A stretch of DNA of 7,158 nucleotides from Desulfocapsa sp. Its GTDB lineage: Bacteria > Desulfobacterota > Desulfobulbia > Desulfobulbales > Desulfocapsaceae. Where the stretch lies: positions 1-7,158 of the forward strand of contig JAOZLI010000141.1 in assembly GCA_029934915.1 (NCBI GenBank), written 5' to 3'. Positions 1 to 5,673 of the stretch are shown here, one piece after another (position 1 is the stretch's first letter; every line of letters starts with the position of its first letter). A program made the translations under genes and the position numbers. The notes under the pieces were generated by a model. It was not told the origin of the DNA. It worked only from the letters and a program-made list of their open reading frames with translations, and ran no database searches.

Positions 1-1328
1 CGTCCGTAGACACCACAGCATAGGAAAAACAACGGCAATACAACATAAAACCACCACCTGCTTCCTGCCGCGTCAGCGACTAGAGGATAACCGCTGTACA
101 TTGACACAGGATCGGCAACAACCTTTACCCCAGCCAGATTATAAATAATAGGCAGTATTTCATTTTGGCTGTTTGAATAACTCTGGTCACGTTGCCCGTT
201 ATACTCATACATGATCAGACCATAATTTTCATTTTCAGCAGCATTGAATAAGCCTGCTGAACCTGTTTTGGCATATTTCACATCCAGTTTCTGCACACTG
301 CGTCGTAACTTAGCAATGAAATCGCGATCCAGATCATGCAGACGGCTGTCTTGAGGAGCTAAATGAATGGTGATGGTGAGTTTTTTGTCTAATTTTTTAA
401 GGACTCTGGTAGCAGCCGGGTTGAACGAATGTCTCTGATCTTCTGTCAGGTCCATGGAGTTTGGTTTGGATAGCAGCATGGCAGTGACAACACCAATTAA
501 AAGTATCACGCCAAGTGATTTACCGAATTTTACTCGCAGCCCCTGACCGGGGTGAAGCCAGACAACGCTTAACAGAAAAAACAATACAGCCATAGAGAAG
601 AAAGAGGTTGCACAAGATATCGAAAACAGCCCGTTTTCAAAGTGTCCTAACATACTGGTCATCGATGCACTTCCCAGTGCACCAAGTAAGCCGATTTGAC
701 CGCTGGCTGCAAAATCAAGTACCCACGAACCCAGGGTAACTGCCAGACAACAGATAGCCGCGGTGGAGAGGGAATCACTGATTGTCGCAGCAAACATAGC
801 TATAGAACTAATCGTCAATGCATATAAACCATGCCCCACAAGCAGTACAACAATCTCGGCATAATAAATATGACCGCCCAAATAATGGAACAGTAGCAAA
901 ACCGAAACTGCCGGTATCAGGCTGATCAACCAGACAAATCCCAGGGCTGTAATTTTCAAACCACAAAGGGTCAGTAATGATAGAGGCAGCTGCAGCAAAA
1001 GTTTAAGCGCTCCGCTTTCTTTATCCCTGCCGATTACACGAATAGCGACAAAGGGCAGCAGTAACGTTTGACTGAGATAATAGGCACCAAACGTAGGTAT
1101 AAAAATTCCCTGCAAGGGGTTCATGCCGCTGGCCATATCTGGATACAACAAAGCCGTTTTGCTGGCCTGACTGAACAGGTTTACTGCCTGGATAAAACTG
1201 AACCCCACCAGCAGGGAGATGATAATCAGCATAATCCACAAAGCAGGAGAGAAAAACAAGCCGCGTATTTCCTGGGCTAAGACCAGCCGGATTAAATAGC
1301 GTGTGGAAGGCTTGTCAGGTGATTGCAA
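1..1328 (-). CDS. ABC-2 type permease fused to a GldG-like extracytoplasmic domain (3' end outside window)
   Basis: Membrane subunit of an ABC transporter that pairs with the ATPase encoded just upstream; the substrate is unknown. I translated 442 codons from a TTG start at 1328, preceded by GAGGAG at 7 nt; there is no earlier plausible start in this frame. The start lies inside the ATPase gene (14 bp overlap), which implies translational coupling. Hydrophobic segments lie at about residues 28-48, 75-97, 117-147, 154-182, 187-207, 236-258 and 271-288. A soluble stretch follows (about 289-423) that begins with DLTEDQRHSFNPAATRVLKK, then a last segment from about 425 (WWFYVVLPLFFLCC) at the window edge. 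The DLTE...L.PA...L..L pattern is that of GldG/auxiliary domains of gliding-type ABC systems, and the N-terminal half is NosY/GldF-like. A terminal anchor this close to the edge suggests the protein ends soon after. Family assignment is from memory of motifs; export versus another role is undecided. Confidence 0.85.
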   Translation of the reverse strand, partial: MQSPDKPSTRYLIRLVLAQEIRGLFFSPALWIMLIIISLLVGFSFIQAVNLFSQASKTALLYPDMASGMNPLQGIFIPTFGAYYLSQTLLLPFVAIRVIGRDKESGALKLLLQLPLSLLTLCGLKITALGFVWLISLIPAVSVLLLFHYLGGHIYYAEIVVLLVGHGLYALTISSIAMFAATISDSLSTAAICCLAVTLGSWVLDFAASGQIGLLGALGSASMTSMLGHFENGLFSISCATSFFSMAVLFFLLSVVWLHPGQGLRVKFGKSLGVILLIGVVTAMLLSKPNSMDLTEDQRHSFNPAATRVLKKLDKKLTITIHLAPQDSRLHDLDRDFIAKLRRSVQKLDVKYAKTGSAGLFNAAENENYGLIMYEYNGQRDQSYSNSQNEILPIIYNLAGVKVVADPVSMYSGYPLVADAAGSRWWFYVVLPLFFLCCGVYG

Positions 1329-2019
1329 GAAATATCTCCTCAAGCGTTGCTGTGGCTTCCAGCCCGGCCTGCTTACGCAACTCGGCAAGATTGCCGATTC
1401 CCAGTACCTGGCCCTGATCCAGCAACAGAAAACGATCACATATTTTTTCTGCTTCGCTCAACTGATGAATGGAAAGGATCATACTGCGATTTTTCCGGTA
1501 TTCACGCAAAAGAGCCATGACCGCCAGCGACTGGCGTAAATCAAACCCATCAAAAGGTTCATCCAGCATTAAAAGGGGTTGCCTGCTAAGCAAAGCCATG
1601 GCAAGCAACGTTCTGCGCCTATACCCCTTAGACAGTGTATTCAGGGTCTTGTCCAACACTGGAGAAAGTTCCAGTCTGTCAACAAGTTGCTGACTATCTG
1701 TCCTGCCCACACCATGAACCTGTCGGAAAAACAAAAGAATAGCAGCAACTCGTTGTTCAGCAAACGGCAGAATATTGTCCGGTTGATACCAGACAATATC
1801 CTTTTTATCGTTCAATGACAGCAGTTTGTCATGCCGGTAAACCCGGCCGGAGTCTACGGGTAACAGGCCGGTAATACATTCCAGAAGAGTGGATTTACCA
1901 GAACCGTTAGGACCTATAAGACCCAGTATTTCTCCGGGAAGCAGTGTAAAAGAAACATTGGATAACGCCTGGTACGTTCCAAAACGTTTATTAATTTTGC
2001 TAACGTTTAATTCGTACAT
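1315..2019 (-). CDS. ABC transporter ATP-binding protein (NosF/GldA-like)
   Basis: Cytoplasmic ATPase that should energise the permease encoded immediately downstream. The 234 residues are typical for a single ABC-2 type nucleotide-binding domain. Visible motifs are Walker A GPNGSGKST (36-44), a Q-loop glutamine at about 79 (WYQPDN), a signature LSKGY (129-133) instead of LSGGQ, Walker B LLMLDE (149-154), a D-loop around GFDLR (158-162) and the switch histidine H185 (SIHQLSEAE). The LSKG(Y/M)xxR signature is common in the NosF/GldA/DrrA type of exporter ATPases. All catalytic residues are present, so it should be active. The start ATG has only a poor Shine-Dalgarno; it lies 34 nt after the HD gene, and that gap contains the 8-bp palindrome CAGGCCTG (2031-2038). 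The substrate cannot be deduced. Confidence 0.95.
   Translation of the reverse strand: MYELNVSKINKRFGTYQALSNVSFTLLPGEILGLIGPNGSGKSTLLECITGLLPVDSGRVYRHDKLLSLNDKKDIVWYQPDNILPFAEQRVAAILLFFRQVHGVGRTDSQQLVDRLELSPVLDKTLNTLSKGYRRRTLLAMALLSRQPLLMLDEPFDGFDLRQSLAVMALLREYRKNRSMILSIHQLSEAEKICDRFLLLDQGQVLGIGNLAELRKQAGLEATATLEEIFLAIT
1336..1341 (-). promoter_or_regulatory. Ribosome binding site for the TTG-started permease
   Basis: On the minus strand GAGGAG sits 7 nt before the TTG at 1328-1326. This is the strongest Shine-Dalgarno match in the leftward operon. It lies inside the ATPase coding sequence and decides the otherwise hidden start of the permease. Confidence 0.65.
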
Positions 2020-2053
2020 TTGACATTGACCAGGCCTGAAACTACACGTTTGT

Positions 2054-2602
2054 TCATTTCATTAATCCCTGGATTTCATCATGGTACCCATAATAACGTT
2101 CTGTGGTTATATCATTTTTTCCATACTGGATGTTCTCTTTCAAGATTTCTTTAAAGCGAGTTTCAGCTTCACGTTCATCAGCTATTTCCACAAGACCATC
2201 GTGAATAATATCCACCAGACGATCAGCATAGATGATTACCCGCTCTTCCAACAGGTGTAGGGTGTAATCCTTTACCGGGAGACCAAGTTCAACGGCCTCC
2301 GCCTCGGTGAGGCCTCCCCGGATATGCTTTTCCATTACCCAGTTGACTGCTGACGGCAATCCAAGTTCCGCACCCTTTTCAGCACCTATCAGACCGTGTT
2401 TGATTTCATGGGTGACGGTCTTACCAAGATCATGAAACAGGGCACCTCGCCCCACCAGTTCCATATCAAGATCAGCATTCATTCGGCGGGAAATTTCCAG
2501 TGATTTTTCAGCAACCTGCATGGAATGCTCAAGATCTTCTGCGACCATTCCCTGATCTTTAAGAAGCTCAATATCTTCCTGCTGAATTGTGTAATCGGAC
2601 AT
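2054..2602 (-). CDS. HD-domain (HDIG, TIGR00295-like) phosphohydrolase family protein
   Basis: Predicted cytoplasmic metal-dependent phosphohydrolase of 182 residues; the natural substrate of this small stand-alone HD group is not known to me. The HD signature is complete: H26 (LEHSMQVAE), H57-D58 in ALFHDLGKT, H69 (IKHG), H93 (EKHIRGG) and D127 (IIYADRLVD), spaced as in HD enzymes. The pattern GLTEAEAVELGLP followed by a YTLHLLEERVI-type helix matches what I recall of TIGR00295. Its ATG overlaps the stop of the upstream 97-aa gene in a TGATG arrangement, so the two are probably translationally coupled. It lies between a chromate-resistance gene and an ABC transporter, with no obvious metabolic link to either. 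Family call is firm; function is open. Confidence 0.9.
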   Translation of the reverse strand: MSDYTIQQEDIELLKDQGMVAEDLEHSMQVAEKSLEISRRMNADLDMELVGRGALFHDLGKTVTHEIKHGLIGAEKGAELGLPSAVNWVMEKHIRGGLTEAEAVELGLPVKDYTLHLLEERVIIYADRLVDIIHDGLVEIADEREAETRFKEILKENIQYGKNDITTERYYGYHDEIQGLMK

Positions 2603-2895
2603 CAGTACTTCTTCCCCCGAATACCAAAATAGGCATAGGCATCTGTCATTTTTTCTTCATATTCTTTTTTGAGTTTGGCAAATTTCTTATCCATATCTTC
2701 ACGAAGATGATTGATATATTCCTTCACACCATCTTCACCAAATTTTTCAAGAATGATTGGAGTAAAATCAGCAATACGAGTGAAATCGTGGCGTTCATTT
2801 TTGTGATCGGGATGATCAACCCAGTCATGAACTCCCTTCCATTCATCACCTGTTCTCTCCAGACTACTGGCATAATGTTGTTTTGTTGGTGGCAT
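2602..2895 (-). CDS. Conserved-looking 97-aa hypothetical protein
   Basis: I do not recognise the family with confidence; the N-terminal half is loosely reminiscent of small DUF6915-type proteins. The 97 residues have no signal peptide, membrane segment or cysteine, so it should be cytoplasmic. The first half is rich in His/Asp/Trp (EWKGVHDWVDHPDHKNERHD, roughly 18-37), which could bind a metal. A long charged helix with possible coiled-coil character follows (about 56-88), and the tail is basic (GIRGKKY). The start is well supported: ATG at 2895 with TAGGAG about 8 nt upstream. It begins 14 nt after chrB ends and its stop overlaps the HD gene start by one base, so it is a genuine operon member. 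Confidence 0.8.
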   Translation of the reverse strand: MPPTKQHYASSLERTGDEWKGVHDWVDHPDHKNERHDFTRIADFTPIILEKFGEDGVKEYINHLREDMDKKFAKLKKEYEEKMTDAYAYFGIRGKKY

Positions 2896-2909
2896 TACGA
2901 TTCTCCTAT

Positions 2910-3863
2910 CTAACGTTTTTTATTGTTACTAAAATTAACCAGTAAACCATCGAGGATGGTACCGGCCTGCTCAATTCGTTGTAAATCATCATCCTGAGTG
3001 GCCACAATGGAATCAAAAAGGGCGTGGACACCAGCTGTTTCCGGCAGGTTGAATGTGTCGTCTTTCAGATCAATATCATGAATTATTTTTGCTATCTGCA
3101 GCAGGCCTTTATCTGTTGCACAAAAGGTCTGCACCAGCACTTCAAAGGTGCAACAGTCACCTTGATGAGTATATTCGGCCTCAAGCATATCAAAGCGCAA
3201 CTCCTTGCCGGAGGGTTGGTAACGCGACGCTTCGATGAATTTGAAACGGGCATCAGAATCGATAAATCGCCTGATAAACCAGGCACTGGCCATACGATCT
3301 ACGTAGACATTGCGTTTGGTTATCCAGGTGTTTCCCGATAAGTCGTTTACACTTACAATCGGCACAGGATCATTACCCTTGGAATGAAGAAGAATAGTCT
3401 CCATATCAGCCAAAAAGGCCTCCAACTGCGACTGCTCCGCCACCGGAAAAAAATCTATATTAGAAGTGGTGGCGAATGACTTTTTCAATTTACTTAATGC
3501 TGCCTTACACTCAGACAGAAGAACATCACTCTCCTCTTGGCCATGGTAGGAATCCATCACTTTACTGGCCTCTTTCAGGATTTTCTCGTAATCGGTACGT
3601 CTTGCATTTTGAAAAAGTCCAATCACCTGCTCGTCGGTTAATCCTTCCAGAAAAGCAGCATTCAACAATACCGCCTCCCCTCCGGATTCGACAATTTCCT
3701 TTGCAACCCAACTCAGATCTTCGTGTGTCTGTTCAGAATCGGGCATAACATAGACGGCCGGCTTGATTGCAACGGCACCAACCTGCTGTAATCTACGCCA
3801 TATTTTAGCACGGAAATATGTGGGTTTAGACGGTATTTGATGTATAAGTAGTAACCAGTTCAT
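2910..3863 (-). CDS. chrB: Chromate resistance protein ChrB (N-terminal regulatory plus C-terminal ChrB domains)
   Basis: Two-domain ChrB of 317 residues. In characterised chr operons ChrB acts as a chromate-responsive regulator and aids resistance alongside the ChrA efflux pump. The N-terminal domain (about 1-150) opens with the family hallmark MNWLLLIHQIPSKPTYFRAK and the segment VYVMPDSEQTHEDL. The C-terminal domain (about 180-312) carries WITKRNVYVDRMASAWFIRR, HQGDCCTFE with a Cys pair at 237-238, and a GVHALFDSI helix. The start was placed at the ATG at 3863 because it aligns with the usual ChrB N-terminus; a GTG five codons upstream (3878) is possible. Neither has a clear Shine-Dalgarno. 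chrA is not in the window; the neighbours are the 97-aa and HD genes. It is the promoter-proximal gene of the leftward operon. Confidence 0.92.
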   Translation of the reverse strand: MNWLLLIHQIPSKPTYFRAKIWRRLQQVGAVAIKPAVYVMPDSEQTHEDLSWVAKEIVESGGEAVLLNAAFLEGLTDEQVIGLFQNARRTDYEKILKEASKVMDSYHGQEESDVLLSECKAALSKLKKSFATTSNIDFFPVAEQSQLEAFLADMETILLHSKGNDPVPIVSVNDLSGNTWITKRNVYVDRMASAWFIRRFIDSDARFKFIEASRYQPSGKELRFDMLEAEYTHQGDCCTFEVLVQTFCATDKGLLQIAKIIHDIDLKDDTFNLPETAGVHALFDSIVATQDDDLQRIEQAGTILDGLLVNFSNNKKR

Positions 3864-3873
3864 AGCTACACAT

Positions 3874-3901
3874 AACACATGTGTTTTATTTTGTAAAACA
3901 C
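3874..3901. promoter_or_regulatory. Two overlapping inverted repeats upstream of chrB, candidate operator
   Basis: AACACATGTGTT at 3874-3885 is a perfect 12-bp palindrome. Overlapping it, GTGTTTTA (3881-3888) and TAAAACAC (3894-3901) form an 8-bp inverted repeat with a 5-bp spacer. Both lie 11-38 bp before the chrB ATG, where a repressor would block the leftward promoter. A possible minus-strand promoter overlaps them: TTTACA then 17 nt then TATGTG, which would put the transcript start next to the ATG. ChrB proteins are known to regulate their own operons, so autoregulation is the natural guess, but the bound protein is not shown by sequence. Confidence 0.45.
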
Positions 3902-3932
3902 TTGTTTTTTATCTTCATTCACAACAGCATGC

Positions 3933-3962
3933 TTGACAGGATTTGAAATATAATGGCACTAT
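3933..3962 (+). promoter_or_regulatory. Candidate sigma-70 promoter reading into the palindrome and the radical SAM gene
   Basis: A perfect -35 box TTGACA (3933-3938) is followed after 18 bp by CACTAT (3957-3962), a poor -10. A start would fall about at the left end of the palindromic element, so the element would be transcribed as a 5' leader. A perfect TATAAT exists at 3949-3954, but only 10 bp from TTGACA, so the two cannot act together. An alternative is the extended -10 TGGTAAAAT (4143-4151) just right of the element, which has no good -35. Which one drives the gene is open. Confidence 0.3.
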
Positions 3963-4140
3963 GGGCTCGGAAAGAAATAACTTGGACTTTCCAATTCGTA
4001 ACTGCACCACATCTTCAGTCGATTTTATATATTCACAATCCTCACGTAGCCAGCTACGCTGCGGTTGTGAATATATAAAATCGACTGAACCTGCAGCACA
4101 TTTACGACCGGAAAATACCAAGTTATTTCTTACCGAACCC
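3963..4140. mobile_element. Palindromic MITE/foldback-like element, 176-178 bp
   Basis: The whole stretch is one imperfect palindrome without indels around a single centre between 4051 and 4052; by my count 68 of 89 position pairs are Watson-Crick. The ends are terminal inverted repeats GGGCTCGGAAAGAAATAA (from 3963) and, on the other strand, GGGTTCGGTAAGAAATAA (from 4140), and the arms stay matched through CTTGG. CTATG occurs directly at both flanks (3959-3963 and 4140-4144), fitting a 5-bp target duplication with a 176-bp element; TAT (3960-3962 and 4141-4143) with a 178-bp element is equally possible. It encodes no transposase; the small ORFs on both strands are mirror images produced by the symmetry. 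I cannot name the parent IS family. It lies between chrB and the radical SAM gene. Confidence 0.75.
4014..4089. repeat. Perfect 25-bp inverted repeat with nested apical hairpin
   Basis: Arms 4014-4038 and 4065-4089 are exact reverse complements (start TTCAGTCGATTTTATA, AT-rich centre). Between them CGTAGC (4045-4050) and GCTACG (4053-4058) form a second small stem on the same centre. It is the core of the larger palindrome and far better conserved than the intermediate segments 3986-4013 and 4090-4117, where only about half the positions pair. RNA of either strand would fold into a long rod. Confidence 0.9.
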
Positions 4141-4181
4141 TATGGTAAAATCTGGAATCATTACATTAAACTGGGGAACAC

Positions 4182-5627
4182 ATGAAAAATAAATGGGATC
4201 AGGATCTGGCACGACTTCGACAAATTTTACAGAAAGTAACAGAGGCAGATATTCCGCAATATCCTGATAGCGGCAACTCCATCGTAATAAATCCCACTCT
4301 GGAACTGCTGGTACTCTCCTGGAAACATCTCACGGCACTCCAGCAAACCCCAGATACCGAAATACACCCGGAGCCTGGTGAAGAACTGGTGATACTCTTC
4401 AAACAGCCTGAAACCGGCAAGGTTTATTATTATCCAGCAACCGGGCCGGGCCTCCTGGCGCTCAAGGTATTTACCGAAGAACTGGATCGACAGAAGGTGG
4501 CCGAAGAAGCACAGGTTGTCGTGGGCAAGGTGGATGCAGCCATCGAAGAAGCCTGTAAACAAGGAGTATTACTGGCTCCTGTTTCTTCGCTGCAGCGCCC
4601 CGAAACACATTTCCCCAAAGCGGGCTCTGAAGGCTGGCAACGCCATTTACAATCCAACCACTTCACCCTGCAATGGCATGTAACCCAGGCCTGCGATCTG
4701 CATTGCAAACATTGTTACGACCGGTCTGAAATATCCCCCCTCACCCTGGAACAGGGAATTACTATACTTGATCAGTTTCGTGATTTCGTGCTGAAAAAAA
4801 ATGTCCGGGGTCAGGTAACGTTTACCGGTGGCAATCCATTACTGTATAAACATTTTAAGGAGTTATACAGGGAAGCAGCCAAACGAAACTTTACCATTGC
4901 CATCCTCGGGAACCCCACCACTAAAGATGTAATTCAATCATTACAGGATATTCAGCCCCTCTCTTTTTATCAGGTAAGCCTGGAAGGGATGGCAGAGCAG
5001 AATGATTCCATACGAGGGATTGGCCACTTCGAACGCATTATGAAGTTTCTTACAATTCTGGATGAACTCAACATCTACTCCATGGTTATGCTGACCCTCA
5101 CCCGTGAAAACATGGGGCAGGTTCTGGAACTTGGTGAATTTCTACGAGGAAAGGTGGATCTCTTTACCTTTAACAGGCTGTCCCAAACGGGAGAAGGTGC
5201 AGCACTTGCAACAGCTGAAAAAGACGCATACAAAGCTTTTCTGCAAGAATATGTAAAGGCTGTGCAATCCAACCCAACCATGGGACTAAAGGATAATCTG
5301 ATTAACATCATTAAATCAGATCAAGGTGCTCAGGTCTTTGGCGGCTGTACCGGGTTTGGCTGTGGAGCAGCCTTTAATTTCTGCTCCATCCTTCCCAATG
5401 GCGATATGCACGCCTGCCGCAAATTCCAGTCTCCCATTGGTAATGTACTGCAATCGTCCCTCCTGGAGCTCTACGATTCTCCAATAGCCGAACAGTATCG
5501 AATGGGCCCGACGGAATGTCGTGGATGCAAAATTCGACCAGTCTGTGGTGGATGTCAGGCCGTTATCCAGTCAAGCGGGCTTGATATTCGTCTCAATAAA
5601 GATCCTTACTGTTTTCTGGAAGACTGA
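4182..5627 (+). CDS. sbtM: Radical SAM/SPASM peptide maturase, SbtM-like (thio(seleno)oxazole/selenobiotic type)
   Basis: Probable cytoplasmic Fe-S enzyme that modifies a ribosomally made peptide. The radical SAM core starts at C171, C175 and C178 (CDLHCKHC), with TGGNP (215-219) as the SAM-binding glycine motif. The SPASM-type C-terminus supplies extra cluster ligands: C389, C394, C401, C412, then C446-x2-C449-x5-C455-x2-C458 and C477. The block CTGFGCGAAFNF with HACRKFQSPIGN and PVCGGC...DPYCF matches what I recall of SbtM maturases, which act on Cys/Sec-containing SbtA precursors. Residues about 65-133 (LVILFKQPETGKVYYYPATG... to KQGVLL) look like a PqqD-type peptide-recognition fold, and VINPTLELLVLSW (35-47) precedes it. 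The start ATG has GGGGA 4 nt upstream. No SbtA-like precursor lies in the window. The enzyme class is firm; the exact subfamily is moderately sure. Confidence 0.85.
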   Translation: MKNKWDQDLARLRQILQKVTEADIPQYPDSGNSIVINPTLELLVLSWKHLTALQQTPDTEIHPEPGEELVILFKQPETGKVYYYPATGPGLLALKVFTEELDRQKVAEEAQVVVGKVDAAIEEACKQGVLLAPVSSLQRPETHFPKAGSEGWQRHLQSNHFTLQWHVTQACDLHCKHCYDRSEISPLTLEQGITILDQFRDFVLKKNVRGQVTFTGGNPLLYKHFKELYREAAKRNFTIAILGNPTTKDVIQSLQDIQPLSFYQVSLEGMAEQNDSIRGIGHFERIMKFLTILDELNIYSMVMLTLTRENMGQVLELGEFLRGKVDLFTFNRLSQTGEGAALATAEKDAYKAFLQEYVKAVQSNPTMGLKDNLINIIKSDQGAQVFGGCTGFGCGAAFNFCSILPNGDMHACRKFQSPIGNVLQSSLLELYDSPIAEQYRMGPTECRGCKIRPVCGGCQAVIQSSGLDIRLNKDPYCFLED

Positions 5628-5673
5628 ATATTTAAGTAAATTGAATGACATCTATTGATCTACAAGAGGCCAC

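Noticed and set aside
2031..2038. CAGGCCTG palindrome between the HD and ATPase genes as an operator or terminator
   Set aside because: Eight bases without loop, T-run or promoter elements; likely chance.
2587..2913. 108-codon plus-strand ORF opposite the 97-aa gene
   Set aside because: Phe-rich shadow of the Lys/Glu-rich minus-strand gene, which has a good Shine-Dalgarno and operon overlap.
3949..3954. Perfect TATAAT as a -10 box
   Set aside because: The only good -35 (TTGACA, 3933-3938) is 10 bp away, too close; no other -35 lies at 16-18 bp.
3954..3970. Possible sigma-54 promoter from TGGCAC at 3954-3959
   Set aside because: No TTGC-type -12 element at the required spacing, with or without the inserted element.
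3915..4121. Minus-strand 68-codon ORF across the palindrome
   Set aside because: Mirror image of the plus-strand ORF, produced by the inverted repeat; only its Cys-rich end is kept as a low-interest observation.
3943..4185. Plus-strand 80-codon ORF covering the palindrome and overlapping the radical SAM start by ATGA
   Set aside because: Starts at TTG and consists mostly of the palindromic element; its middle repeats as a mirror image on the other strand, as expected from symmetry rather than coding. No Shine-Dalgarno was seen.
5628..5673. Terminator or precursor peptide between the radical SAM and AlbA_2 genes
   Set aside because: Only 46 AT-rich bases, with no stable stem, no T-run and no short Cys-containing frame.
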